Notes: generated from the letters alone by a model not told the origin. DNA of 64,000 nucleotides from an uncultured Pseudomonas sp. (GCF_946885955.1 NZ_CAMPHI010000025.1:6293-70292); one strand, 5' to 3'; shown: positions 55,713-64,000, counted from the stretch's first letter. Numbers and translations: made by a program.

Positions 55713-57185
55713 ATGGAAAGACCCAGAAGCATCCACCCCGAAGGGACAGTACGGTTCGGGCCCTTTTGCTATCACGCGCACCAGCGGCTCGTAGCCGATG
55801 GGAATAAGCCACTGCGCCTGGGTAGCAAGGCGCTCGAGATCCTCCATCTGCTGATTGAGAACGCCGGGGCCGTGGTGAGCAAGGAAACCATCATTGCTCA
55901 TGTATGGCCTTCCACTGTGGTCGAAGACATCAACTTGCGGGTACAGATTGCCGCCTTGCGACGCGTGCTCAGGGACGGGCAGGGCGGTCAGCGTTATATC
56001 GTCAATGTCCCGCAGCGTGGCTACAGCTTCGTTGCCGAGGTGCAAGCGGGCATCGCGCAAAGTGCCGGCCCTGCTTGGCGGGCCGAGAGCTCAGGTGCCA
56101 ATCTGCCGGTGCGACTGTCCGCGGTTGAAGGTCGTGATGCGGTTGTCGAGCGCCTGATCAAGCTGCTGCCCGTTCGCCGCTTCATCACCCTGGTTGCCGC
56201 TGGCGGCATGGGTAAGACGACGGTGGCGGTGCGGGCTGCCGAGTTGCTGCAACAGCACTATGGCGATGGGGTGGTTTTTGTCGATCTCGCCGCACTTACG
56301 GATTCGGCGCGAGTGCCGGCCAAAGTCCTTAGCACCCTCGGCCTGGGCACCCAGGGCATTGAGCCTGGCGCTTGCCTAGCCGACCATCTGCGCAATCGCC
56401 ATCTGTTGCTGCTACTGGATAATTGCGAACACCTGATCGATGCCTGCGCCAATCTGGCTGAGCACCTGCTCAAGGAGGCGCCTCGGTTGTCGATTCTGGC
56501 GACCAGTCGCGAGCCTCTGCTGGCCGTGGGGGAGTCTGTGCAGCGCTTGATACCGCTAAGCATTCCCGAGGCTACGGCGCACTTGAGCGCGAACGAGGCG
56601 TTGAAGTACTCGGCGCTGCAGCTATTCGTTTCTCGCGTGGCGGCTCATCAAGAACGCTTCACTCTGCAGGAGCAGGATGTGGCCACTGTCGCGGATATCT
56701 GCCGGCGATTGGACGGTTCCCCACTGGCTATCGAGTTGGCGGCTGCGCGGGTGGAGGCCTTCGGTTTGGAGGGACTGCGGGTTCACCTGGATGGTGATTT
56801 TCTATTGTCGATGCGCGGACAGCGAACGGCCCTGTCGCGTCAGCAGTCGTTGCGCGATTCCTTGAGCTGGAGTTATGCGTTGCTGTCAACGGCCGAGCGG
56901 ACCGTGTTGCAGCGCCTGGCCGTGCTCAAGGCGCCCGTTACGCTGGATCAGGCAATTACGGTTGTCAGCTGCGAGTTGCTGGGTGAGGCCTGTATCTTCG
57001 AGGCGATTATCCAATTGGCGGCAAAGTCCTTGCTCTTCGTCGAGATGAGCGCTGAGGGCGCGCGCTATGGATTACTCAATTGCACCCGTGCCTATGCCCT
57101 GGAAAAGCTCAGGGAAAGTCAGGGTTATCTGGTGGCGCAAAACGCTGTACCCGCTATCGGGATCCGCGTCATCGAGCCGGCATGA
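55713..57185 (+). CDS. Winged-helix / ATPase regulator, C-terminally shortened
   Basis: 490 residues. N-terminal OmpR/CadC-type winged helix (about 15-110: S-K-A-L-E-I-L-H-L-L, V-V-S-K-E, N-L-R-V-Q-I-A-A-L-R, V-P-Q-R-G-Y-S-F-V) and an NB-ARC/AAA-like ATPase with Walker A A-A-G-G-M-G-K-T-T near 166 and L-L-L-L-D-N-C-E-H near 230. It is a close paralogue of the convergent gene at 57201-60011, aligned through Y-A-L-E-K-L-R near residue 466, after which it has only about 20 unrelated residues; the roughly 450-residue helical repeat domain of the paralogue is missing. It may be a truncated copy or a repeat-less regulator. Confidence 0.8.
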   Translation: MERPRSIHPEGTVRFGPFCYHAHQRLVADGNKPLRLGSKALEILHLLIENAGAVVSKETIIAHVWPSTVVEDINLRVQIAALRRVLRDGQGGQRYIVNVPQRGYSFVAEVQAGIAQSAGPAWRAESSGANLPVRLSAVEGRDAVVERLIKLLPVRRFITLVAAGGMGKTTVAVRAAELLQQHYGDGVVFVDLAALTDSARVPAKVLSTLGLGTQGIEPGACLADHLRNRHLLLLLDNCEHLIDACANLAEHLLKEAPRLSILATSREPLLAVGESVQRLIPLSIPEATAHLSANEALKYSALQLFVSRVAAHQERFTLQEQDVATVADICRRLDGSPLAIELAAARVEAFGLEGLRVHLDGDFLLSMRGQRTALSRQQSLRDSLSWSYALLSTAERTVLQRLAVLKAPVTLDQAITVVSCELLGEACIFEAIIQLAAKSLLFVEMSAEGARYGLLNCTRAYALEKLRESQGYLVAQNAVPAIGIRVIEPA

Positions 57186-57200
57186 ATTGTCGCGCCCGCC

Positions 57201-60011
57201 TCAGGCCGGGAGCGCGAAGTTCAGTCGATCCAGCGTTTGCTTGGCCTGCAGCAAGTCGGGGGTGGCAAAACCCTCGGTAAAGCGCGCATAGATCGGAGCC
57301 AGCAGGGCGTGGGCGTCTTGCTCGCGACCTTGCAACTGCCACAGGTGCGCGAGGCTGGTGGCACTGCGCAGCTCCCAGGCGATGGCGCCCTGTTGCCGTG
57401 CAATAGCCAGTGACTGTAATAGCAAGCCTTCGGCTGTGTGCTGTTCTGCTGGCTGTAGCTCGATCAGGTTCACTGCTTTCGCGCGTAGCGTCTCCGCCGT
57501 CGCCCAGCCGGCATCCCCGGACATCGCCCGCTCGAGCATGGCATCGTCGGCAAAGCAGGAATGCAGCGTCACTGCGATATCCCTGACCAGCCCTGAATAT
57601 GCGGTTCGGTTTTCCGTCAGGGTGGCTGCATCCAGCGTGGCGTAACGCCGAGCCCAGGTATGGAAAAAACGCAGGTTGTGCGTTTGGCTGCGCTCGAGGA
57701 ACAACTCGAGGAGTTGACCAGCTGCTTCGCTGTGGCCGTTGTAGCGAGCGATGATCCAGGCGGACAGGGCGAGCGTGTAGCAGATCGACAGGCCGTGATC
57801 GATTTGCAGGGCAAGCTGCAAGGCCTGGTTGGCCAGCTGCCAGGCCTGCTCGGGGAACCCTTGTAGCCAGAGTGTGCGAGCCAGCAGGGTGTTGGTGGCG
57901 ACCTGGTGGTCGTATTGCACGCCGAAACCATAGGTGAGGTGGCTGCGCGCCTGGTTTTCGGCAAAGTAGGTAAGTACCTGCTCGGCGTGGTGCCGAGCCT
58001 CGGGCTGGTGGCCGACAAAATGCTGCGCCAACCCTTGCAGACGCACCTTGCTGAACGCCAACTGGGTGGCGTCGAGGGGGCATAGATCACTGAAATGACC
58101 GGTTTGCTCCAGTGCCTGGCGGTAGCGGCCACAACTCAAGTTCACCGCCATAAGACCTGATAGCGCTCTCAGCTGACCGGTCACGTCGTTGCATTGTTCT
58201 GCCAGTTGCAGGGCTGTGGTAAAGGCCTCGATAGTCTCGGTCGTGCCGCCGTTCATGTGGTACCAGGCGTTACCCTGGATCAGCTTGAGTGCGAGCTTGA
58301 GGGATAGGTTGGGCTGCGTTTGACTGTCCAGCGCGGCCAAGGCGCTGCTGACAAAGGCGCCATGCTCTTTCAGCAGGGATAGCTCCTGCCACAGGGGGGC
58401 CGATAGTAGGGTAAGGCGAATGGCAATCTGCGTATGCGCGTTCACCGAGAACGCCCAAGTGAGTAACGCGCGGATGTCCTCCAGGGCATAGACATAGCTG
58501 TTCAGCCAGAGCTGTCGCGCAGTGCTTTCCCACTCGTTTTGCGCCTGCTCCATCAGCGTCGCGCAGCGCTCCGCTTGGCGCAGCTGGCAGGCTGGTAGCT
58601 CGCCGGCATCGCGCAATTTTTCCAGCGCGTAGGTACGGGTGATATCCAGAAGACGGTAGTGTGCCTGATCGTCGGCTATCGCCACCTGTACCAACGACTT
58701 GGCCACCAGTTGGCTGAGCACAAGGGGCACCTGCTCGGGCGGCATATCGGCGGCAGCGATCACCGCTATCGCTGACTCAAGCGTGAAGCGCCCGCGAAAC
58801 ACGCCGAGACGGCGCAGGCTGAGTTGCTCCTCGGGGCTCAGCAGGTCATGGCTCCAGTCCAGGGTGGCACGCAGGGTTTGCTGACGCGGCAGGGCAGTGC
58901 GGCGGCCCCGGTTCAGCAGGCGAAAACCATCGTCGAGCTGCGCCAGTACGCCACCCAGCCCCAGGCCGCTGATCTGCGCCGCCGCGAACTCGATCGCCAG
59001 CGGGATGCCATCCAGCCGGCGGCACAACTCGCTGGCGATTGGCAGCTCGGCGTCGCTTAGTTCGAAACTGTCCAGGCTGCTGGTGGCGCGCTCCAGCAGC
59101 AGCTGCAAAGCGGTGAAACGCAGGGCCTGCGTTCTGTTCTGCGCGTCGGCGGGCGCTGGGCATTCCAGCGGCCCCAGGCGTCGCACACATTCGTCCTCGA
59201 TGCGTAAGGCCTCCCGGCTGGTCGCCAGGATGTGCAAGCAGGGTGCGGCTTTCAAAAGGTGCTCGGCCAGGGGCGCCACGGCATCGATCAGGTGTTCGCA
59301 GTTGTCCAGCAGCAACAACAGGCTGCGCTCTGCGAGGAAGCTAGAAAGATCGTCCAGCGCCTCATCGCTGTCTCGGGGAATGTTCAATACCGCGGCTAAT
59401 TTGTCGGCCAGGGTCGCAGGCTCGCTGAGCGGCGCCAGGTCGAGCAGATAAACGCCGTGCGCATAGTGCGGCAGCAGCAACTCGGCAACATGCAGCGCGA
59501 CTGTGGTCTTGCCGATCCCGCCAGGCCCCACGAGGGTGACGCTGCGCCGTTTACGTAGCAGCCGTACCAGGCTGCAGACCATCTCGCCACGGCCGATCAT
59601 GCGGGTCAGATGAGGGGGCAGGTTGTTTGCGCGAGAGTGCTCTGCCGGGTTCTCGACGTCATGCTCAACGTCCTGCCAGGCCAGTGGGGCGACCAGGCTA
59701 TAGCCTCGTTGCGGCACGGTAACGATGAAGCGCTGGCCGGCTTGGCCATCACCCAGGGCTTTTCGCAGTGCGGCCATATGCACACGCAGATTGATCTCTT
59801 CGACCACACTGTCGGGCCAGACCCGCGCGAGCAGTTGTTCCTTGCTGACGACCTCGCCCGCGTGCTCCAGCAGCGCCAGCAGGATATCCAGGGCGCGGCT
59901 GCCAAGGCGCACCGGCCGTTTGCTCTCGAGAATCAGGCGCCTGTGTGGATAGACCTGAAAGGGCCCCAGTGAGGCGACTTGTTCGTTGGCGGCGCTTGTT
60001 CGTCGGTTCAT
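57201..60011 (-). CDS. Winged-helix / ATPase / TPR-like transcriptional regulator
   Basis: 936 residues. Winged helix (about 15-105, V-P-Q-R-G-Y-S-L-V), ATPase with Walker A G-P-G-G-I-G-K-T-T near 165 and L-L-L-L-D-N-C-E-H, R-L-G-V-F-R-G-R-F-T-L-E winged region near 400, then about 450 residues of helical, TPR-like repeats. This STAND-type plan (DNA-binding, signal ATPase, repeat sensor) is typical of inducible activators. The start is ATG 60011 (GGGA six bases before); ATG 60017 is also possible. It is divergent from the hydrolase-amidohydrolase operon, so that is the first candidate target. Confidence 0.88.
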   Translation of the reverse strand: MNRRTSAANEQVASLGPFQVYPHRRLILESKRPVRLGSRALDILLALLEHAGEVVSKEQLLARVWPDSVVEEINLRVHMAALRKALGDGQAGQRFIVTVPQRGYSLVAPLAWQDVEHDVENPAEHSRANNLPPHLTRMIGRGEMVCSLVRLLRKRRSVTLVGPGGIGKTTVALHVAELLLPHYAHGVYLLDLAPLSEPATLADKLAAVLNIPRDSDEALDDLSSFLAERSLLLLLDNCEHLIDAVAPLAEHLLKAAPCLHILATSREALRIEDECVRRLGPLECPAPADAQNRTQALRFTALQLLLERATSSLDSFELSDAELPIASELCRRLDGIPLAIEFAAAQISGLGLGGVLAQLDDGFRLLNRGRRTALPRQQTLRATLDWSHDLLSPEEQLSLRRLGVFRGRFTLESAIAVIAAADMPPEQVPLVLSQLVAKSLVQVAIADDQAHYRLLDITRTYALEKLRDAGELPACQLRQAERCATLMEQAQNEWESTARQLWLNSYVYALEDIRALLTWAFSVNAHTQIAIRLTLLSAPLWQELSLLKEHGAFVSSALAALDSQTQPNLSLKLALKLIQGNAWYHMNGGTTETIEAFTTALQLAEQCNDVTGQLRALSGLMAVNLSCGRYRQALEQTGHFSDLCPLDATQLAFSKVRLQGLAQHFVGHQPEARHHAEQVLTYFAENQARSHLTYGFGVQYDHQVATNTLLARTLWLQGFPEQAWQLANQALQLALQIDHGLSICYTLALSAWIIARYNGHSEAAGQLLELFLERSQTHNLRFFHTWARRYATLDAATLTENRTAYSGLVRDIAVTLHSCFADDAMLERAMSGDAGWATAETLRAKAVNLIELQPAEQHTAEGLLLQSLAIARQQGAIAWELRSATSLAHLWQLQGREQDAHALLAPIYARFTEGFATPDLLQAKQTLDRLNFALPA

Positions 60012-60403
60012 GCCCATTCCCGTATATGGCGCGGATTTTTGCGTGACCTGAACGCCCCGAGCAGGCGCCGAAGGCGCGACCGAGGCTTGTCCGCTGTTCC
60101 CAACGCCTTGCGCGGACGCCCTCCGCATACAACCAATTCAGGATAAATAATCCAAGCAGATCATACACATACAGAGGTAGGGCTGCAGTCGTGTTAAGCC
60201 GTTAAGGGGGTTGGCACAACGACAATTAACAACCCTTAACTCGCCCTCGATCGGGCCCCGCCTGAAGATGAAGCCACGCCAGAGCATAGACCGGATGGCC
60301 TGCAATTAGCCGCTACCAGCAGGAAGGCGTTGCCGTTAGCCAGAACTGTTTCGCATCCCGGCAGCACCTGCAATCACCCCAGACCATTTGGAAGGAGCCG
60401 CAC
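60012..60403. other. Divergent control region regulator / hydrolase operon
   Basis: 392 bases without a supported gene, holding the promoters of the STAND-type regulator gene (leftward) and the hydrolase operon (rightward). The GTTAAG repeats listed separately lie in its middle. Confidence 0.65.
60193..60240. promoter_or_regulatory. Candidate operator with GTTAAG repeats
   Basis: GTTAAG at 60193-60198 and 60201-60206 in direct repeat, and CTTAAC at 60235-60240 plus TTAAC at 60226-60230 in inverted orientation. GTTAAGGGGGTTG (60201) against CAACCCTTAAC (60230) forms an inverted repeat. Placement midway in the divergent region suits a binding site of the winged-helix regulator; this is inference. 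Confidence 0.5.
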
Positions 60404-61228
60404 ATGAGCACCATCACCACCCGCGACGGTGTCGAGATCTACTACAAGGATTGGGGCAGCGGTCAGCCCATCGTGTTCAGCCATGGCTGGCCGTTGAACG
60501 CCGACAGCTGGGAGTCGCAGATGTTGTTCCTGGCTGCCAACGGCTACCGGGTGATCGCCCATGACCGCCGTGGCCACGGTCGCTCCAGCCAGCCATGGGA
60601 TGGCAACGATATGGATCACTATGCCGACGACCTTGCCGAGCTGATCGAAACCCTCAACCTCAAGGACGCGGTGCTGCTCGGCTTCTCCACCGGCGGTGGC
60701 GAAGTGGCGCGTTATATCGGTCGGCATGGCACCCAGCGTGTGGCCAAGGCCGGGCTGATTTCGGCAGTACCGCCGCTGATGCTCCAGACCGAGGGCAATC
60801 CCCAGGGTGTACCGATGGAAGTGTTCGACGGCCTTCGCGCCGGCTCCATCGCCAACCGTTCGCAGCTCTATCGGGACATCGCCAGCGGGCCGTTCTTCGG
60901 TTTCAACCGTCCCGGCGCCAACACCTCCCAAGGCTTGGTCGATGCATTCTGGATGCAGGGCATGCTTGCCGGGCACAAGAACACCTACGACTGCATCGCC
61001 GCGTTCTCGGCCACCGATTTCTCCGCCGACCTGAAGAAGTTCGATGTGCCGACCCTGGTGGTGCATGGCGATGACGACCAGATCGTGCCGATCGGCACCG
61101 CCGGTCAGGCTTCGGCGCGGTTGCTCGCCGATGCCCGGCTGCTGGTGTATCCGGGGGCGCCGCATGGCCTGACCGATACCCACAAGGAACGCCTGAACGC
61201 CGATCTGCTGGCGTTTATCCGCGGCTAA
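60404..61228 (+). CDS. Alpha/beta hydrolase (cofactor-free haloperoxidase/esterase type)
   Basis: 274 residues, close to the non-heme chloroperoxidase/arylesterase group. I-Y-Y-K-D-W-G start, oxyanion H-G-W-P-L near residue 27, D-R-R-G-H-G-R-S near residue 54, nucleophile elbow G-F-S-T-G-G-G near residue 93, catalytic Asp in H-G-D-D-D-Q-I-V-P and His in G-A-P-H-G-L near residue 253. Members hydrolyse esters and can perhydrolyse acetate. GAAGGAG lies before the ATG. First gene of the operon. Confidence 0.88.
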   Translation: MSTITTRDGVEIYYKDWGSGQPIVFSHGWPLNADSWESQMLFLAANGYRVIAHDRRGHGRSSQPWDGNDMDHYADDLAELIETLNLKDAVLLGFSTGGGEVARYIGRHGTQRVAKAGLISAVPPLMLQTEGNPQGVPMEVFDGLRAGSIANRSQLYRDIASGPFFGFNRPGANTSQGLVDAFWMQGMLAGHKNTYDCIAAFSATDFSADLKKFDVPTLVVHGDDDQIVPIGTAGQASARLLADARLLVYPGAPHGLTDTHKERLNADLLAFIRG

Positions 61229-61365
61229 CAGGCACCACCACGGTGGATATCTCCGGGATGATTGGTCGTTTCCGGCGATGAACAACCGTCTTCAGCCACA
61301 GAGCTGGCGCACCGCACAGCACGCGGCTTTGGATTGACTGATGCAACGAGGTTGCCGGAGAGGCT

Positions 61366-61905
61366 ATGGACAAGCTGGAAATCGTGACCCTGGTGGTGCG
61401 CCATCGGGTCAAGGCCGGGCAGGAAGCGGCCTATGAGCGATGGCTGCGCCGCACGACGCAGATCGCCAGCAGCTACCCTGGGCATCTGGGGGTGAATGTG
61501 ATGCGCGATATCGGGCAGTTCATTTGCGTGCTGCGTTTCGCCGGCACGGCTGAGTTGCAAAGCTGGTTGGACTCCAGTGAGCGTCGGCATCTGATCGAAG
61601 AGGTCGAACCCTTGTTGGCCGAAGGCGACCAGATCCATATCGAGCCGGGGCGCGAATTCTGGTTCACCCCCAGCCCGCAGGCGAGCCCCGCGCGTTGGAA
61701 GCAGGCCTGTATCACCTTCATGGTGATTCTGCCGCTGAGCCTGCTGGTGCCGTTGCTGTGGCAACCGCTGTTCGCCCGTTTGCCCTGGTTGGGCGGCTAT
61801 CTGGCGAGCAACGTGCTGATCACCCTGAGCATCGTACTGCTGGTCGTGTACCTGTTTATGCCACGGGTGACAGCGCTGTTCGCCCACTGGCTGAGCTCGC
61901 GTTGA
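61366..61905 (+). CDS. Antibiotic biosynthesis monooxygenase domain protein with membrane tail
   Basis: 179 residues. The first 100 form an ABM/ferredoxin-like domain (V-T-L-V-V-R-H-R-V-K-A-G, Y-P-G-H-L-G-V-N, F-A-G-T-A-E-L-Q-S-W). The rest has two hydrophobic segments (about 110-130 and 143-165), so it is anchored to the inner membrane with the ABM domain probably cytoplasmic. Such proteins often go with hydrolases and quinone-type substrates. The substrate is unknown. Confidence 0.8.
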   Translation: MDKLEIVTLVVRHRVKAGQEAAYERWLRRTTQIASSYPGHLGVNVMRDIGQFICVLRFAGTAELQSWLDSSERRHLIEEVEPLLAEGDQIHIEPGREFWFTPSPQASPARWKQACITFMVILPLSLLVPLLWQPLFARLPWLGGYLASNVLITLSIVLLVVYLFMPRVTALFAHWLSSR

Positions 61906-61920
61906 AGGTCGGAGGTTCGC

Positions 61921-62052
61921 GTGAACGATGAGGCCAATCGCGGTCGCCGCACGTTTCTTGCCAGCAGTTCGGTGGTGGGCACCGCAGGTGTGCTCTGGTC
62001 CGCCTTCACCGCTGCTGGTCTATCACTCAATAACCCGAAGGGAATGCCATGA
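61921..62052 (+). CDS. 43-residue Tat-signal micro-protein
   Basis: GTG at 61921 stands six bases after a perfect GGAGG. The product, MNDEANRGRRTFLASSSVVG and 23 more residues, is a twin-arginine signal (G-R-R-T-F-L-A) with a hydrophobic core (about 17-34) and almost nothing after it. The stop TGA overlaps the amidohydrolase ATG (ATGA). It may be a free-standing Tat leader, a tiny exported or membrane peptide, or the broken-off leader of the amidohydrolase. Confidence 0.75.
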   Translation: MNDEANRGRRTFLASSSVVGTAGVLWSAFTAAGLSLNNPKGMP

Positions 62053-63887
62053 GCGCCGATCTGATTTTATTCAATGGCCGTTTGCATACCGTAGACCGCG
62101 AAAATCCCAAGGCTACAGCCGTGGCGATCAAGGACGGACGCTTCGTCGCGGTGGGCAGCGATGCCGAGGCCATGGCCCTGCGCGGCAGCGCCACCCAGGT
62201 GATCGACCTGCAACGGCGCACCATGGTGCCGGGCCTCAACGACTCGCACCTGCACCTGATTCGCGGCGGGCTCAATTACAACCTGGAGCTGCGCTGGGAA
62301 GGCGTGCCCTCGCTGGTCGATGCGCTGCGCATGCTCAAGCAGCAGGCCGAGCGGACGCCGGCGCCGCAGTGGGTGCGGGTGGTCGGCGGCTGGAACGAAT
62401 TCCAGTTCGCGGAAAAGCGCATGCCGACCCTCGACGAACTCAACCAGGCGGCGCCGGACACCCCGGTGTTCGTCCTCCACCTGTATGACCGCGCGCTGCT
62501 TAATCGCGCCGCACTGCGCGTGGTCGGCTACGACCGCAACACGCCCAACCCGCCGGGCGGGGAAATCCAGCGCGACGCCAATGGCGAGCCCACCGGCATG
62601 CTGGTGGCCAAGCCCAACGCGATGATTCTCTATTCGACGTTGGCCAAGGGGCCAAAGCTGCCGCTGGAGTATCAGGTCAACTCGACCCGCCAGTTCATGC
62701 GCGAGCTCAATCGTCTCGGTGTGACCAGCGCCATCGATGCCGGCGGCGGCTTTCAGAACTACCCGGACGACTATGCGGTGATAGAGGAGTTGGCCAAAGC
62801 CGACCAGCTCACCGTGCGCATCGCCTACAACCTGTTCACCCAGCGGCCCAAGGAAGAGCTGGCCGACTTCAAGAGCTGGACCGGCTCGGTCAAGCTGCAC
62901 CAGGGCGATGACTTCCTGCGGCACAACGGCGCCGGCGAGATGCTGGTGTTCTCCGCCGCCGACTTCGAGGACTTCGTCGAACCGCGCCCGGAACTCGCCG
63001 CGAGCATGGAGGACGAGCTCGAGCCGGTGGTGCGACATCTGGTTGAACACCGCTGGCCGTTCCGCCTGCATGCGACCTATGACGAATCCATCTCGCGCAT
63101 GCTCGACGTGTTCGAGAAGGTCGACCGCGACATCCCGTTCAATGGCCTGCCATGGTTCTTCGACCATGCCGAAACCATCTCGCCGAAGAATATCGAGCGG
63201 GTGCGCGCGCTCGGTGGCGGCATCGCCATCCAGGACCGCATGGCGTTCCAGGGCGAATATTTCGTCGACCGCTACGGCAAGCAGGCCGCCGAGCAGACCC
63301 CGCCGATCCAGCGCATGCTCGCCGAGGGCGTGCCGGTCGGCGCCGGTACCGACGCCACCCGGGTTTCCAGCTACAACCCCTGGACCTCGCTGTACTGGCT
63401 GGTCAGCGGGCGCACCGTCGGCGGCCTGGCGCTCTACCCGCAAGGGCTGCCGCGCGAAACCGCACTGCAATTGTTTACCCACGGCAGCGCCTGGTTTTCG
63501 TCCGAGCAGGGCAAGAAGGGCCAGATCAAGGTCGGCCAGCTGGCGGACCTGATCGCGCTGTCGGCGGACTTCTTCAGCATCGACGAGGAGGCGATCAAGT
63601 GGATCGAGTCGTTGCTGACCATCGTCAACGGCAAGGTGGTCCATGGCGCCGGCGAGTTCAACAAGCTGTCGCCGCCCGCTGTGCCGGTAATGCCGGACTG
63701 GTCGCCGGTGGTCAATGTGCCCGGGCATTGGCGGCCCTCGGCACCGCTGGCGGCGCAGGTGCACCAATGTGTGGGCGCCTGTGCGGTGCACGCGCACAGC
63801 CACGAGAAGGCGCGTTTGTCCAAAGTGCCGGTCAGCGACTTCCAGGGTTTCTGGGGCGCGTTCGGTTGTTCCTGCTTTGCCTTCTGA
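62049..63887 (+). CDS. Amidohydrolase family protein (YtcJ-like)
   Basis: 612 residues, metal-dependent amidohydrolase. N-terminal beta-sandwich (L-I-L-F-N-G-R-L-H-T), the metal ligands D-S-H-L-H near residue 65, L-H-A-T-Y-D near residue 338, F-D-H-A-E near residue 372 and G-A-G-T-D near residue 433, then V-G-Q-L-A-D-L-I-A-L near residue 498. The subgroup includes N-substituted formamide deformylase. The end is odd: C-V-G-A-C-A-V-H-A-H-S-H-E-K and F-G-C-S-C-F-A-F form a Cys/His-rich tail. It has no signal of its own; the Tat micro-protein precedes it. Confidence 0.88.
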   Translation: MSADLILFNGRLHTVDRENPKATAVAIKDGRFVAVGSDAEAMALRGSATQVIDLQRRTMVPGLNDSHLHLIRGGLNYNLELRWEGVPSLVDALRMLKQQAERTPAPQWVRVVGGWNEFQFAEKRMPTLDELNQAAPDTPVFVLHLYDRALLNRAALRVVGYDRNTPNPPGGEIQRDANGEPTGMLVAKPNAMILYSTLAKGPKLPLEYQVNSTRQFMRELNRLGVTSAIDAGGGFQNYPDDYAVIEELAKADQLTVRIAYNLFTQRPKEELADFKSWTGSVKLHQGDDFLRHNGAGEMLVFSAADFEDFVEPRPELAASMEDELEPVVRHLVEHRWPFRLHATYDESISRMLDVFEKVDRDIPFNGLPWFFDHAETISPKNIERVRALGGGIAIQDRMAFQGEYFVDRYGKQAAEQTPPIQRMLAEGVPVGAGTDATRVSSYNPWTSLYWLVSGRTVGGLALYPQGLPRETALQLFTHGSAWFSSEQGKKGQIKVGQLADLIALSADFFSIDEEAIKWIESLLTIVNGKVVHGAGEFNKLSPPAVPVMPDWSPVVNVPGHWRPSAPLAAQVHQCVGACAVHAHSHEKARLSKVPVSDFQGFWGAFGCSCFAF

Positions 63888-63897
63888 GGCCGCCGGC

Positions 63898-64000
63898 ATG
63901 AATCCATCGTCGGCCTGGAGCCCGCTGAGCTACCGAACCTTTCGCTGGCTGTGGCTGGCCAGCATCGCCTCGAACATCGGCACCTGGATGCACGAGGTCG
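63898..64000 (+). CDS. MFS transporter (N-terminal fragment)
   Basis: 34 codons up to the window edge: MNPSSAWSPLSYRTFRWLWL, then A-S-I-A-S-N-I-G-T-W-M-H-E-V. This matches the start of the EntS/MFS_3-like major facilitator group (R-x-F-R-x-L-W-x-A-x-x-x-S-x-x-G-x-W). It starts 10 bases after the amidohydrolase stop, so it belongs to the same operon and may carry its substrate or product. Confidence 0.75.
   Translation, partial: MNPSSAWSPLSYRTFRWLWLASIASNIGTWMHEV

Noticed and set aside
62067..63899. 610-codon open frame antisense to the amidohydrolase
   Set aside because: High GC makes long antisense frames common; the translation has no family resemblance and the plus-strand protein carries all metal motifs.

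Overview
The window is a 64 kb piece of a Pseudomonas-type chromosome (Gammaproteobacteria). It is GC-rich throughout except for one AT-rich insert. The evidence is gene content and order: gacS, cysM, rlmD, relA, mazG, purN/purM, hda, wrbA/arsC, proS, an OprD porin, slyX, dps, aspS, yebC, ruvCAB, ybgC-tolQRAB-pal-cpoB, queE-queC, tRNA-Lys, nadA, a BepA-like protease, tusA-like, bcp, gcvR, dapA, bamC, purC, tRNA-Ser. As I recall it, this is the backbone order of the P. aeruginosa PA0928-PA1013 region, but with different accessory genes, so the organism is probably a non-aeruginosa Pseudomonas sensu lato. The species cannot be fixed from the window.

Layout. 1-6.7 kb: 5' end of gacS, then cysM, rlmD, relA, mazG and a DUF2058 gene. 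6.7-9.4 kb: DUF3108, purN, purM on the minus strand. 9.7-12.7 kb: DUF2066, a PerM-like permease and hda. 12.9-14.9 kb: hydrolase, DUF2069, wrbA, arsC. 15-23.2 kb: a YihY-type membrane protein, small unknowns, a PilZ-like protein, a thioredoxin lipoprotein, acylphosphatase, a lytic transglycosylase, a lipoprotein, proS and a thioesterase. 23.3-30.5 kb: oprD with a good candidate ArgR operator, HIT protein, slyX, a membrane cold-shock protein, a diguanylate cyclase, dps, an SDR and an Hpt/HD-GYP protein. 30.7-41 kb: aspS, yebC, ruvCAB and the complete Tol-Pal operon. 41.5-52.1 kb: queE, queC, tRNA-Lys, nadA, a BepA-like protease, tusA-like, a second PerM-like permease, bcp, gcvR, dapA, bamC and a long-form purC. 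52.2-54.6 kb: tRNA-Ser followed by a small, decayed, AT-rich island. 54.6-64 kb: an accessory region with a GlxA-type regulator, two convergent paralogous winged-helix/ATPase regulators, and an operon of hydrolase, monooxygenase, Tat micro-protein, amidohydrolase and MFS transporter.

The most unusual stretch is the island behind tRNA-Ser. In about 2.2 kb it holds: a start-less reading frame whose product ends like CsrA/RsmA; a 19-codon ORF overlapping its stop; two tandem paralogous Cys-rich lipoprotein genes, the first broken by one base in a run of seven T; a tRNA-like sequence ending in the same TTCCCGCCATATA as tRNA-Ser; a terminator; and a parD gene whose parE partner stops after about 12 codons. 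A further copy of the tRNA-Ser T-arm lies upstream of parD. This looks like the wreckage of one or more elements that integrated at tRNA-Ser. Next to it, purC is the roughly 290-residue form rather than the roughly 237-residue form usual in Pseudomonas.

Functional links: relA, dps, gacS and the c-di-GMP proteins are stress and lifestyle regulators. tolQRAB-pal-cpoB, bamC and bepA serve the envelope. purN, purM and purC belong to purine synthesis; queE and queC make the queuosine precursor. The rightmost operon looks like a small oxidative/hydrolytic catabolic or detoxification module with its own divergent ATPase regulator.
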